This document shows, piece by piece, positions 47,746 through 62,400 of a stretch of 64,000 bases of DNA. Numbering within the stretch: position 1 is the stretch's first letter; every line of letters starts with the position of its first letter. The notes beneath the pieces are model-generated. The model was not told the DNA's origin, made no database searches, and was given only the letters and a program-made list of their open reading frames with translations. The stretch is from Apteryx mantelli (lineage: Eukaryota; Chordata; Aves; Apterygiformes; Apterygidae): positions 45,454,775-45,518,774 of the forward strand of contig NC_089979.1 of NCBI RefSeq assembly GCF_036417845.1. Direction: 5' to 3'. A program made the translations under genes and the position numbers.

Positions 47746-50700
47746 AATTCTGAAATACACCACTCAGGTGATTGTGAAGTCTCCAGCATAAAAACCTTGT
47801 GGTGGCTGACATACATAATTTTCAAATATACAAGCACCAACTCTTAGCTCAATGGGAATCATGAATACTCAGCAGATCTGGAAAGCAGACTCCAAAGTTG
47901 GCACATATAATGACTAACAGTAGCAGCACTTTCAAACCCTCTTGAGTATGGCTGATTCTACCATGCAAATGTGTATGGTGCTTCCTCAAAGAAAGAGTCA
48001 TATAGGCATCTGGGATCTGAACCTCTCCCTCTGCATGTATCTACTAACTTTTCTACTACCAATGTGAAATTTAGCTGGCTATACTTTGAAGACTGAATGG
48101 ATGGCTAGGAGCAGGTTCCTAAATTTTTGGTGAGGCAGTGCTTGAATAAGACAACCTGAGTTAGATTGACAGGATTCCATGGCTGAAGACTTGCTCTTAA
48201 AAAAAAAAAAAAAAAAAAGCAACAGCGACAAAAAGCATTTTCCCAAATATTTCACTTCAGATATTTTTAGAAAGCATTTAAATATATTATAAGCCACAGT
48301 GGATAAGAACTGTCTTCCCAGTTGGACAACTATTGAATATACTTGTCTCCCTGGAAATACTTGATACCGCTTAGGAAAAACAAAGAAGAAAGTTAATAGG
48401 AGAATATACCTAATCTTTATTTAACGGCTTCATATAAAATATTAGAAGAGGGGTGTGCAAGTACCTACAGAATGTTTACATCCAGAAGAAGAAGCTGATC
48501 AACAAGTTTATATACCTACAAGGTATTCTTATATCAGGCTGTTTGCATCTCCATTTCAGATATAGGCGCATGACGTTTTTTGCATCAACCACACAAGACA
48601 GTAGTGTTCTCCTGTCATCTTCCTTCACTCCTGAGTACATGGCAGCCTTTGCTGTGCAGCTACGTAGCAACAGCCGCAGAGTAGGAGACTGCCCTCTCCC
48701 AGAGCTCAGGGTTCAAGATAAACTGAGTTGAACTTGCCTTTGACATCAGGTATAGCTAACAGCATGGACACGTGCAGAGTGAACTACATACTGCATTCAG
48801 CTCAGCTCTGATTGTAAGTAATTGGAGTTAGCATGGCCTGAGAAGACCTAAATCCTCAGGCTCTCCAGAGACACCATCACACCTATTTGTGGATGGTGCT
48901 ACACAGTTAGTTCTTTCTCTCTTTGGTGTGTATGCAGAACGCAAAAGTGAATTTGGTTCTAAAACAGACAGTAAATAAACATTGCTGTTTTCTGCACCAT
49001 GTCTTTCTGTGTTTTTTCTCTTACAGTAAGTGTGGGTACCTCTGTTTAGAATGTTTTCTTTTCCTTCATGTCCTTTTTCAGTTGGATCTGCTTTTGTGTC
49101 TTGGCCAGCCTCATTCTGTCGTTCATGCTTCAAATTTTTTTTACTCCTCATTCATTTCCTGGTGTATGCTTTCTTCTTGAGTCAGATTATTGAATACTCA
49201 TAAATTTGTCAAGTTGATCTCTTTGCAAGTTTCCTCGTTCTTTCTTTGAATGGTGCAATTGTTTTAATTTTTCTTTAAAAAACTGTGCTACTGATTTTCT
49301 GCCAGTGAGATACTGTCAGTTCCTTAAATTTGGTATTTTCTGTCTTGATATCTTCTGTTCTGGTTCTTCCTCCTTCTTCCTAGGAACTCTAACCTATCAC
49401 TTAATGGTACTGCTACTTGACTTGCCTTCATGTGCATTGCTAGTTCTTCTGCACCACTGCTGACCGTTGGAGGTCTCCTGCTCCAGCTGCTTTTTTCACC
49501 TTCTCTGTCAAAGCTGGCCCTCAAATCATTAATGGAATTTGCTTTCCCAACACTAGGAGACAGATTTTTGGACAACTATATGGGTGGCTAATCTTCCACT
49601 AAAATAACACCACCTACTGTGATACTCAGTCAAAAAGCTCATTCAAAGGATGTCCCAACACATTGGCCTGTTATACTGCTATTTTCTGACAGTGTGCTGG
49701 CTCTCCTCTCCTTTGCCTGGGCACTTTCAGTAAAGCATCTTCCACTATCCCTGCACCAAGGTGTGGAGTAAGTACAAGTGCATCCATGGCACAAAACAGC
49801 AACGTCTGTCTTCCCCCACCCCTGCTGTCTTCTTGAACACAGTTATTCTACTGTATACCCAAGTTATATGAATTACTTATCCATTTTCAGTTATGCTAAC
49901 TAATGTAGACAATTGCAGTTGATACTTAACACGTCCAGGGTCTTCTCTTTGGTTTCCCAATTTGTTTCACTGGTACAGGTGTCTAAAGTGTTCTGCAGAT
50001 GAACTGCTTGGTTTTGTTTCCTTGCCACCTCATATGACTTGTTTGAAAGAACAATTGTGCCAGATATCCTTCTCACTTCCTCCAGTGTCTCCCTTCCCTC
50101 ATCCAAACTCTGCCCAGGCTCACATAGTTGCATTGTGTTTAGGTTTATGCTAGGGGCACTAGTTAATCTTAATCTTCCTGATTTAAAGCAGCCCTTGTTG
50201 TGTTAGGAGAAAAAAAAAAAAGCAGATATAATTGTCAGGCCATCAGGAGAAGCATTTCCCATGAAAAGCAGAATATTGGCGGTAAGGCACTGTTTAAATA
50301 TGGATGTGGAAGAAGGTGACAGGAGCATGTGAATTTTTAGGAAAAGAAAACGCTGACAAGAACCAGTGCAGAGAGACTGGTCTCAGGGCAACAGAAAGCC
50401 TGTTGTGCAAAAGGAAGCAAAGAGGCTGATCTCCTTTGCTTAACGAAATAAAGACAGGCAATAGGATTGTTATTCATAGGTAAGTCCAGAGGCTAAGCAC
50501 AATGGGAGCGAGCTGTGTGAGCTAAAAGATGATTAACATCAGAACAAACACATGTAAATAGGTTATGAATAACTTCAGGCTAGTCCAAAAGATGGCTGCT
50601 AACCAGGGGAGGAAACACATTTCTGGAAAAGTCTTCCACTAGAAGAAGTGTTCAGGCTATTTTGCAGCAGAGATAAAAAGAAACCAAAAAAAAGTGTAAT

Positions 50701-53700
50701 TAACTATGAAAATACTCTTGCCAGGAGAATGTAGGAAACAGGGTAAAAGAGCTCCCAAAAGTACCTTTAAGTCCTGTGCTTATACAAAAGATTTACAAGA
50801 CACTAAATTATGTCTCACATACTCACTTCCCTTTTCTTTTTTGATACAAATATTTTTATGCCCCCTATTTAATTAGAAGCGAGGATAGATTTAGCGAAAC
50901 CTCACAAATCTATCTGGCATAATTCTTTCAAACCGTTAGAGGAAAAACCTGGTTTTCTGGGGACAGTGATTCTTTTGATTTAATGATTATTTAAAGGGCT
51001 AACTGGTAACTACTTGTTATATTTAGTTTATTCTTTGTCTCCAAGAATTGATCGCTCATCTTAAAATCAATGGTTGCCTAGTGACAAACAGTTCTGTTAT
51101 AATTTGTTTTCTTGTGTACAAATAGAATAATGTCTTGGCCTGTAATGATGGTAGCAAGATGAAAGTTATGATTGTATCACAGTTTTGGGGTTTTTAACAA
51201 GATACATACATCAATTTTTGGCATTTCTATAAGCCTCTTAACAAAATACTATTAATATTTGTGGAGCAATTTGCATGATGTAGTTTGTATTTATGCTCAA
51301 GGGTAAAAAGAAGAGACTTTTTTTTTTTTTGGTAATATCATATTTAAAAAAAATCTTTTTCCAGCAAAAAAAAAGTTTTGTGCCAGTCTTATCTGCTGTG
51401 ATGTCTGCCTGTCTGAGTGCTAGTGACATTGGGAGAATCAGTTGTTTGCCACTTCTTCCAGTTCATTTGAATAGGAGGGTAGATTCCTGGTTGTTATAGA
51501 TTCACTGCTTGTGAATTGTCTCACAATATTGAGATAATACATTACAAAGACAGGTCACAAGAAGAACTGTAATGAAAATTTATTGTATTTATTCACTAAG
51601 CTTCGTTTGTGCTTCCTCAGACTTGTGTTATTGTAAGTTAGATTCTTTACAAAGGGCAATTGTTTTTCTCAAAATTAAAAAGAAAATAAGATACACCGCA
51701 AATGAAAGAGAAGATGTATTACCACTATATCATCCTCAATTTATGAGAAGCATGAATTTTTAAAAGTTATTTATTATTTCTGTCATATTTCACACATATG
51801 GAAGTTTCAGACCAAAATTATTAAATTCTCTCAGGGGGAGATTGTACTCAATATCGTTATCTCTTTATTGCTGGCATGAGTGTTCATACAGTGACTAAGA
51901 TTAGGGCATCCAAACAGTTAAAGCAGGGATAATCAAGTAGCCTGCTGTAGATTGGATCTGGACTGCATGTACATTTTCAAGCCTTGAGTACATGGACGAG
52001 GTGTATGAGGTCTCCACTGTCTCTCTGGAGAGTCCGTATTACTTATTTTGGCTGCATTTTCCCAGGGAGCGGCTGTAGTGGCTGCCAGCTTGCAGCAGGG
52101 GAGGTGAAGTGCAGCACTCAACTGTGCTGGCACCATTTCACGGCTTCAGGGGAGGCCAGTGGAGGTGGTAGAAATGGCAAATAGCCCTCTTCCTATGTGT
52201 AAAAACATCCAGTTTTGTTATGACAGTCTTGTGGGTGATTTTTTTTTGCTTATCATTTGGAACATCTGTTACTATGAAATAGAAAAATAAATAAATCACA
52301 TAAAATGATGTAAAGACTACTTGTTTTAGTTTATCAATGAACAATAGGACAAGTGAATGGCATTTTAAGTGCTGCAGAACATTATTGTTATAGCATTGCT
52401 TTTCCTTTTTTTTTCATCTAGAAGACCTTCCTTTTTAAAAAAATTCAGACCAAAAAGTGACTTCTCACATACAGTCTGTACGTTAGAGGTAGTGATGAAC
52501 ATGGTATTACATGGTGGAATACTGAGCTTAACAAAATATTGTTTATTTTGATATGTCATTTCAGTTAATACCTAACATAAACAGCACACAGAAAACAATG
52601 TAAGAATGAAACTGCAAGCTACTTACTCTGACAGCATTAAGATACAAAATTGTGGGAGCTTCTTGAAATGAAAATAAATTTAAGCCTAGATGATGTTTCT
52701 TTCTGATTCTTGTTTTTCTTTGCCTTTTCTTTTGTTCAGTGAAGGAAAGAAAGGACTTGGGATCATGATGGACCATCAGATAAACATGAGCACTTAGTAA
52801 GATGATGTCATCTTCACATGGTATGCAACCATGGAGAGCTGAATGGAAATATGAAGGAAGAACAGGGGAATGGTACTATTTCTGTGCGTGGCATTAGTTA
52901 TTATCTTACTGGATTGCAGTGCCACTTCTTCTATTGCTGCTTTGAAAGAGGTGCTGCAAAAAGTTAGAAACAGCTCAGAAAACCCCAAGAAGGACATATA
53001 AATATTGTCTTCAAAAAGTGCTCAGTGGATCCTGTTTATCCTAAGGAAAGTTGTGGGTTGGCTTAATTCTGAGTACAGAGGGAAAGCTTTGACAAGCAAG
53101 GAGCCTTTCATCCTTCAGTTGAGGTGAGGTGTAAATGGGAGCTCAAGCTGAAAAGGCCACCTTGATATAACACAGACAGAGCTTGGGGGGGAAGTACTGA
53201 AGAGAGAAAAGAAACTCCTAGAAACCTTATTGAAATCTGCCTAGAGAAACTGAATATTATTCTGATGAAAGGATGTTTTAGGATAGGACTATAGCTCTGA
53301 TAAAGTCACCGTTTTTTAGAAATTAGTATGTGAGGTCCTTTTAATCTGTTTTAAATAAAAGGCCAGTTTATCTTAATGGTGTCTAAACTTCAGGGTCAGG
53401 AATCCAGAAATGGGTATTTAGTGCGTACTATTTATAGGGAAAACATTTCCTACGGTTAATTCTCCACGAGAGGGAGCTAGAACTGTCTGTTAACTGTAAC
53501 AATAAAGCCTGTCAAATGATAATGCCTAAACCCAACCTGCAGTGCTCACATTGCCTTCTAATAAAAGTCTATATTTTAGCTCAAATTCCATATGTAATGA
53601 AATGGTTGTGCATGTGATTTACCCACACGTCTGCCAGAACAACAAGGATCTTCCTGGGGTGGGCTGCAGTACAACATGCCCTTTCCAAGTCAATCGCTAC

Positions 53701-53771
53701 AAAGAAACTGCTATTTGAAACAGCTAATCCACTAAAATTACAAGATCCTCCCTCACGGCCTCCACCACCTG
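47746..53771. other. Intergenic, no supported gene
   Basis: A-run at 48199-48217. Several modest open frames on the minus strand between 48.4 and 50.15 kb lack any recognised domain. An X-box-like motif lies at 51073-51084. Otherwise AT-rich and unremarkable. Confidence 0.6.
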
Positions 53772-53800
53772 CTTTTTCTTTCTTTCTTTCTTTCTTTTTC
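53772..53800. repeat. (CTTT)n microsatellite
   Basis: Short interrupted CTTT tandem repeat, followed about 40 bases later by a 13-base A-run. Confidence 0.9.
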
Positions 53801-56800
53801 TATATGTGTGAGGTGTACTATGCAAAGGAATTAGTAATGGTTAAAAAAAAAAAAAATTCTGCTACGGCAGTACAAACACCCAAGGATGGGACTAGTGTAC
53901 TTGCTGCGATTAGCTCTGTTCCAGTAATTAGCAAAAGTGCAATTCCTTATCTGCAAGTGTTGCTGATCATCTTGCATATCTTGGGCAGCAGGTGCAGGAA
54001 GCAAACCGGTGGGAAAACAGGAAATAAAAAATGCAGAACCTCGCTGCTCAAGAAAAAGTAGGAATACTCTTTGGATCACGGGGCTGGCTCTGTAAAGCTT
54101 CCTACTGACTTAAAGCACAAACCGAACAACAAAGCCATTAATTGGCACCTACCTCTAGGAGTATGCCGGCTCCATGGAAAACAGACTTATAAAAAAGCAG
54201 ACTTATAAAATCTGTTTGTGGACCATAATGACTTTCAGAATGACTCGGCGTTTTGAAAGCAAATGCCATAAAAAAGGCTGTAAACAGCTGCTCTGAAAGA
54301 AGCCAGGAATGCTAGAAATATCACGGCTAAAATACTAATAGGCTCTGCTTCCTTTTCTTCCTTTTCAAAGGAAATGTCCCCCAAAAATGTCAACTGGAAG
54401 TGCTGGTTGAACAGGTGAGGCTTAAGCTCAATCCCACACTGGAAATGCAGGAATTGACTGAGCAAGGATATATGTTCAGGGAGGTCTGTAAAGGAGCCTT
54501 TCCAGGTAGATCCCTGGGTCAGAGAAGGGTCCAAGATCAGATGCAGAGATCTGGGAGGATGAAGACCTATATGTAAGTTAAAAAAAAAAAAAACTATCTT
54601 GTTTTCGAATCAGCAACATAAAGCAAGGGCAGTCTCATTTTTGCAGTGAAAACTATCAGTTATTGCGTCATCTGAGCCTCACAGAAACATGTTACAAACC
54701 AAAAAAACACTCTACTCTGGGCATACAATGGAAGGATTGCAGGATTTGGCATGTGTTGTGTCTGTGTGCGAGAGAGAGAGAGAGAGTAAATGCAATACGT
54801 ACAGTTCATTCAAGGGGCAAAACATTTAAATGACTGTGTACAATAACTGAGCAGTGGCTATTTAGGGTACTGTACAAAGGAAGCTGCCTTCGTCATTAGG
54901 ATCCATGGTAGTTTTGTGTATGCCTAAGGTTGGTCTTTTTGGCTTATGTGCCCGAAAAACAGCATTAAGGGGCAGTAATGGGTGATTAAAAGAAGTGAAT
55001 GGAAAAAAAAATGGCTTGGAGAGAGGGGGCATGTACTTTTTCTTTTTCTTTTTTTTAATTTGGGGGTTATGTAAGTGCATCTATAAACACTTTGGTGGAT
55101 TACTTACTAAGCAAGAATTGTCTTACTTGCACTGCGAGTAACAGGGCAGTATGGGAGCAGGGTGAAGCTAGAGGCAGGTGTCTCATTTGTTTAACTCCGG
55201 AAAACTTCACTTGCCATGTAAAACCAAACTACTTATAACTAGAGATTAAATTTGGTCAGTTTGGTTTCGCCAAGGCCAAAAGGTTTTTGCTTCTCCTAAT
55301 ATACATTAGTACTGTTAACAGCTCCACTCGCCCTTTGGTCTGCTAGGAGTAGCCAAATACTGAAACATGATACTCCTGAGGATTATGCAAACAAAGGGAA
55401 TATTTGCATATAGAGAATAATATTGACATTGGTATTTACACAGTGCCACATTAAATTACACTGAGGTAAAGCTGTAATTCAGGCTATTAGGTTTACATGC
55501 TGTATAAATTCTGAGTGATTCTTAAAAATTCAGGGTGCCTCACTAGAGAGCGTAGGAACAAAGTAAAACATGGCTAAACTAATAATCAAAGTCTAATATT
55601 AGCAGGTAATGCAAACAACTGGAACATTATATAGCACTGAAAGGCATTTAAAATATCCATCCAATGATTAGCACCCAACAATTGAAACTACACTAACATT
55701 TTTCTTTAGTCAGCTTGTTTTATCAAGAACATCCCTTCAGAGAAAGTACAATTATCCTCTTTTTGATGTTAGCAACCATATGACAGAGTAGTTGTGTGGG
55801 AGGAAATATCTTTGAGGAAGCATCTTAGCAACTGTATTAATTATTTAGTAAAAATAACTGTCTGTCAATGGAAGAAAATTATCAGACACAAATATGGTTT
55901 TTGAAGATTACTTTTATAGAAATATTATGAAATCATAAAGCAGACTTATTTTCCATGGGAAATATTTTTCCTTTATTTGTCCTTTTATTAAAAAAAATCA
56001 AATGCAATATATTCAGCACAAGTCTTGAATGAAGAAGGGGGAAAAATCCCTAGAAATTCAAAGGTGAGAAAATCTGATATCTGTACTGACTAATTCATTT
56101 TTGTTTTAAGTGAGAAAGGCAAAGCAGAGGCTGTACTAATCTTTATGAAATAAATCCATGAGGAGGGACTTCCCCATTGTCTCAGATAGTCAGGGAGATA
56201 TCAGCTGTCCTACTCAAGACTTAAGGGGAGTGAATGAGGACGTTTAACTCATATTTTACCCCAGTGAGTAAAATGTAACCTCAGTGCTAGTGTTTCTCTG
56301 AGACTAAAAGTGTACTTACATTGAGTATCTCATTTACAGAAACTATAGAACAGGCTTCTGAAATCAGTTTGTGAACTTACCTGAGAGGAAAAAATCTTAT
56401 TAAATAAGCTAGCTGTCTGTTAGCATTTCAAAGTAGTTCTTTAGTTTAATATATTTATTCTTTTTCTTTTAATATTTATTTTTCTCACTATATATGTAAT
56501 TACAACTTTCATATGCTCCTTATTATAGTGCAAAAATCTCCAAGTCTGCTCTGTATTGCAAGGCTCTGTTAGTCATTATGTTGCAGGTCCAAAATCTTAA
56601 GTAAGCTTTTTGTCTACTGATGTGAGAAGCTGTTCTTGTTCTGAATGCATCTCTGGGTATCAACAATAGATAGATAGTAGATATTTTAGGACAAGGAGTG
56701 AAAATTAGGAATCTCTGATGATTATAAGTATAACCCCAGCACAGACAATAGTACTGTAGCATCTCACTATCTGAATTCTGAGTGCCATGTATAATAGGTG

Positions 56801-59277
56801 GTTAACCTATGAAATGTGGGAAACCCAAAATCAGTGTGAGACAGATGTACATCAAGAAAAAGGAAATACATAACATCATATAAAAAAGGCATCCTGATGT
56901 TGTATCATGCGAGAGAAAACTTCCATAGTAGCTACCTGTTACCACCTTATCTTGCTTCCCTGGTTTTCCTCACAATGGATCATGTGACTATAGATTTTAT
57001 CTTTTGTTTGTCAAAACTTCTCTCAGAAAGCCAGCCAAAACACCATAGTTGCAAAAGGTATATTTAAAAATTTGTTGATGAAGCTGCTGCTTCATTTGTG
57101 CTATGCAGAGCTCTGATTCAAAGGAACTCAAATGAAACTAGTATAAAGCCCACTGAGGAAGAAGAATGTTGCTACATAAGATGTGAAATCACAATAAAAT
57201 TGCTGAATCAATATAAAAATGAAGGTTCAATGCCTGAATTTCCAGTACAGTGGATAGTACTGCCAAAGGGAAACCATAGCAAACAGAATGTGAAGAGGGG
57301 AGGCAACCTGGCTCGCCCACGCCGAGTTTGAGATCTAACTAAACATTACAATTAAGCCCCTCTGTGAAACTAAAATGTATAGCTAAGGATAACTCCAGTT
57401 AAGCGATTTAAGTGTTTGAGTACTGGTCATTCTGATTTTTATATAGCAGCCTGTGTGGCACTTGTCCAGTAGTTGGGAGACCACTGCAATTTGCACATTC
57501 TGAGTTCTCTGTTGCTATCGGGTTTAGGTTGGGGTAGATGGGAGCACACGCTGTCCCTGCTGCTGAAACTAGGCCAAGTGAGCAGGTACTTCCTACTGCA
57601 TGTGTCTTCTGGTCACTGGGGACAGAAGAGCCTGCACCTGTGGGAGTCTGGGCGCCTCAAGCCTGTGTCATAGCCAGAGAAAACAAATCAGGCAGAAATC
57701 GAGAGGAGCCATAAGCTGTGGCAGCTGCATATTGCAGTGTGCTGTGAAGTGCTAAGGTACTAATGGGTGGATAATATCAGTATAATATCCCCAAGCAATA
57801 GCAATCAGCAAGGATTTTCTTCTTCTTTTGCAATGCACTGCACTCTAAAGTCTTCAGACATATCCAACATAAAGGCTGCATCCTAACTTTCAAAGGTGGG
57901 TCTGTAACAAAAGCTTAGTTCTCAAACTGATTATCATCAGTCACGGTGTAGAAATAAAATCCAGCTCACAAAATACAGAAATAATAAGGGGCAGCTCCAT
58001 AGTTGTTATAAGACTAATAGGAAGCTTCAAGCTGCTAAGAAATACGTAAGTCTCTCTTTCCTGTGTGTAGGGCCCTCAGTCTAAGAGTTATCAGTTGCTC
58101 TTAGATTTGCACAGTATCTAGTACAGTGCGATCTTTGCAGAATCAGAGTCTCTAGTCACTGCCACAGTGTATCTCACACTGGGTATCAAATGCTTTAGGT
58201 TCCCTCAGTGGTGCTACATGTAAATACAGTTTGGCAAACAGAGATTCGCTATGGGTCTGTATCCTGATTTGCAGGGCGCGCTTGTGATTGCACTGGATCA
58301 AATGGCATCTAAAGTTGGGGCTGGGTGGAAACAAGATTTCCCGTTCCACCTCCGTTCGGGCTCACTGACCAGCCTGACTATCGTTCCCAAAGGCTTCAGA
58401 GCATCATCTGGTTAGTTATCTGCTAAATTTACAAAAACAGACCTAGTAAAGCTGGAGAATTTTTTTAATTACACTGGACATAATGGATTCCAGTTAAGGC
58501 TGTGGCAAGGACTGGTAGCTAATACAAATCTGATCAAGTGTTAACTATATAAGTCTTAATCCAGATCAGATGAACAGCATACATGAAAAAGTATCTGTTA
58601 TTATTCTTATGCTTAAACTAATATGATTTGACCTTCATTATTGTATCTGCTGTAATATATTGTCATCTAGTGGAAAGCCAGTGTAACTGCAATGTAAATC
58701 ATGAGTAAATTCATCATAATGTTATTGTATGGAGCCTTACAGCATAGCCAACAGTGGTAAAGTATCCAGTTGCTAGAATGAGGTATGTTTCTGCACATGA
58801 CCCTATTGCGATACAGACTTGCAAAGACCATGCATACTAGCATCTCTATACTTCCTAAAGAAAACAAATTTTTGCTGATGCAAATGGTTTTCATGGTGGT
58901 GCTTGAGGAAGGTGAAAGTTCAATGCATTTTAGCAACTGGAATTTAGGAAATAGCTGTTCAGAAGCCCTCTGGTTAGTTTACCAATGGCCTGGATAAATA
59001 TGTAGATTATTTGACAGGGAAAATATCATTACTGTAAAAAAAGAGCTGAATTTCAAAATATTTATCCCAGTTTACCTTCTAGGGAAACAGAACCACTAAC
59101 AAACAGTTATGCTGCAGTACAAAGACATATGGTTATATGAAATAAGACAGATTCAGGACATGAAGATAAAAAGTCTATTTACTTCTTTATATAATAGTAA
59201 TAGCCAAATGCCAAGAAATAGCATTATATATTATGTATAAACATGTATATACATATATAAATAAAATCTGATGTTAA
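53801..59277. other. Intergenic, no supported gene
   Basis: AT-rich with a (GA)8 run at 54770-54786 and a duplicated CAGACTTATAAAA at about 54180-54210. 54738-54750 (TGCAGGATTTGGC) resembles the reverse of the old element end at 34293. Inverted octamer-like motifs occur at 55385-55409. Confidence 0.6.
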
Positions 59278-59450
59278 ATCACGGAACCACAGAAAGGCTG
59301 GCAGGGAGCTTGAGAGATTATCTTATCTGTACACTAAAACTGCAGTGAACTGTGTTCAAAACTACTCTTGCCCAATGACAGAAAAGTCCCTCTCTTTTCT
59401 CTGTGAGTAAAAGCACAAGGATCTGGGTTCCTTCCAGTTATCTGCACAGG
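59278..59450 (-). mobile_element. Probable CR1 3' fragment
   Basis: CACGGAACCACAGAAAGGCTGG followed by AGGGAGCTTGAGAGATTATC resembles the reverse complement of the CR1 3' end (CACAGAATCACAGAATGG...GGGACCTCTGGAGATCATC). Divergent and short. Confidence 0.5.
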
Positions 59451-62400
59451 AATGTTATAATCTACTAGTTATTGTGCCAACAAACATGTGGCTTCAGTAT
59501 GTGCCAATGTTGTTGATATAATCAGAAAATTCCCCAAATTATTGGGGTTAGACTACATGGCATAGAAGTATATAAAAATCTTGAAACTGAATACAGGTAA
59601 TCTGAAAATTTGAGACAAATAATTAAAGTAAATTTAAAACCAAAAAAACTCACTGAATAGGAAAACGGTAAGGAAAAGAAACTTCCAAAAGAAGATAAGG
59701 GAATACAAACTATTCTAGATTATATAAACAATGACTCAGTAGTTTATGAGATTGTTTTAATGTATTCAGAAATAAAAGAGCACTAACAGGCGAAAGTGTA
59801 AAAGCATAATGAATACTGAAGCTGAATATTCTTTGTTAGTCTTCAATTCATTGATGTAGACATTAATAAGTGTTATTGAAAAGCATGATTTAAAAATAAT
59901 TACCAAATAAACATTGCCTAGAAAACTCTAAAAATATATTTAGTGAATAACATGTTAGATGAGATGACATTTGTTAGTGATTAGTGCAAACAATCTTAAG
60001 CTAGAAAGCCATTTTTACCAATGCATATAACAAAAGGAAGACTGATGGTAAAAATGCATAAAATTACTCTATAGGTTTGTTTGCAATCTTTTGTATCTTT
60101 TTGTTTGAGGCTTTCTGCAAATTAAAAAAAAAAAAGTAATAAAGTAAAAATAAATGATGGGCCAACTGATCCCTGATATAAAGTTCTCTTGTGAGCTCGA
60201 TTGTGGGGTTGATACATGGAGACTGAAATTATTGTTGCAGAGTACTGAAGGTTGAATGAATTCCTGTTTTCCATGTAAAACTCAGCTCAGTTTTAAATAT
60301 AGAGCTATGATTAATGCCTCCATAATATATATACGTGCATTTGTACTTACAATTTTTTTTTTTAAATGTAGTGTGTATATTGTTTCAAGTGAATGTTTTC
60401 TTAACTTTAGTAAGGTAACATGTATAGTAACTTTTGAGTATGATACATGTTGGTTTATCTGGTAGCATGAAGTTAATTTTATACTATGTTCTTTTATATC
60501 TCTTGAATTACAGAAAGTTTTAATAGGCCTTGGTATTTTCATTTTTGTATTTTTAATTGCTGACTTCACATTTTAATTAAATGTTGTGCATCAAATTTTT
60601 CCTATTTTTTTTTAGGAAGTATATATTCTGAAATATAGTCCCATGTTATTTCAGCCTGTTCATGAGTCCTGATGTATTTTGAAGAAGCAAATGATAAAAA
60701 TCAAATTATAAAAAAAAATGAAATAGAAATGAAGAATAGTATACACACAGCATTTACAGTAATCATTTGTTCAAACCCTTCTGTGATTGTCTCAGAAAGC
60801 TTTGCCTAAATACTGAAAAACTATCTTTTAAATCTGTGATCTTAATCTTGTGATTTTGTGTAATGAAAGTTAATAGAGCATTTAACAGTTCTATATAGTG
60901 GTGAGTCCAGTTTAGTAGAGTTTGCACAATTGTTTTTTGTATTTCAGTCACATCAAGCATATCAAGAATAATGGTTTCTTTCACTTTTCAGAAGAATATA
61001 CCCACAACTATATGTTGTTGATTTGGCATAACTTACAGCTCTTTTAAAACATTACAGAAACCTACTGACTAGAAAAGATTATGGAAGTATATGATTACAT
61101 CCCTTAGGCCAAAATCATGCTTCAGTGCCATCTCCTTTCTGGTGCTTCTTTCTGAAAAGCAATGGAAATTGCAGTTACTGGCAACACCAGATATTGACTC
61201 CTCCCTGTGACAGGGAGGTATACATATATTTTTGTATCTGTGTATGTGTGTACATACATACATATATACACACACACCCCTATATATACACCTATATATT
61301 TTAACTTGAATCACAGCTTCTGGCAGAAACTAGGAAATGATATGTAATCTCTTATGGTTTCTTGTTTGTCTTATCCCCTGTGCATGGGAAAAGACCCTGG
61401 GTCACTGTCCCAGCAGACAGTCCTTATCACGCACGGGTATCAGAAGCAACTGCATAGTGTGAGCGAGGCTCTTTACTCGGTAGCACACAAGGAGTGCTGC
61501 TGCTGCCTCAGTCCAATGCAATAACTTTGCCCCTTGCTCCATGAAGCGACTTCCTGCTAGCTGTCCTCAGCAAAGCATTCGAGAGTCTCCCAGCTCCTCA
61601 TGGGAACTGATGCACAAACACAGAGGAACACTTCAGAGGGGCATCAGTTTCCACTTTTCTCCAGATTTTAAGTGATTATACATTCCATCACTTTTCTTTT
61701 CTGCAGCTTCTTTATGTTTTCTTTTTGTGTTTTTTTTTCAACTGCTCACCTACATGTAGGGACCACTTTTTGAGTCCATGATGTCTGTACAAGCATAGCA
61801 AGTGTGTAATAAAATAGATTTGCTTACTCTAGAATATCTTCAAAGCGATGAAGGGCTTTTTTCTTTTTGTTCAGATGTTCATTGTATAAATTGGCTCTTG
61901 TATTAGAGAACCATGTTTCAGTGCTTCAATGGTTCAATAGTTTCAATGGTTTCTTTCTCTAGAACTTTCTTTCTCTACAACTGTCTCTTGAACTGAATTG
62001 CCAAAGTGACAAGAACAGCTTTTTTAGAAGAGGGGCACTGGCATTCAGCAGCATCCTCCAAAACTGCAAATGGCAGGTGATAGTTGGCACTGGAGCACTC
62101 ATTTAAAAGACGTGCCCTAAGAAGCGCTTTAGCTCTCTTGAAAATTCAGTAGTCTGGTGAGGTTCTGAATGGGAGAGAAAGCACAAATGTGACCCCTATA
62201 AACCTTTCAAAACATTAGAATTCCCAGCTTTCTCTAGACTTTTGCTTTGTAAAACCTGGGGTTCTTGGGGTTTACCACAGGTGTGTATCAGTGGTTGCCA
62301 GGAGCATGCCTCACTTGGCACACTCCTCTCTCACTGCAGTTAAAATGAGGTTTTGGTCAGGAGAATGTTACACAGGTCAGTCAAAGTGAAGAAGTAAAAA

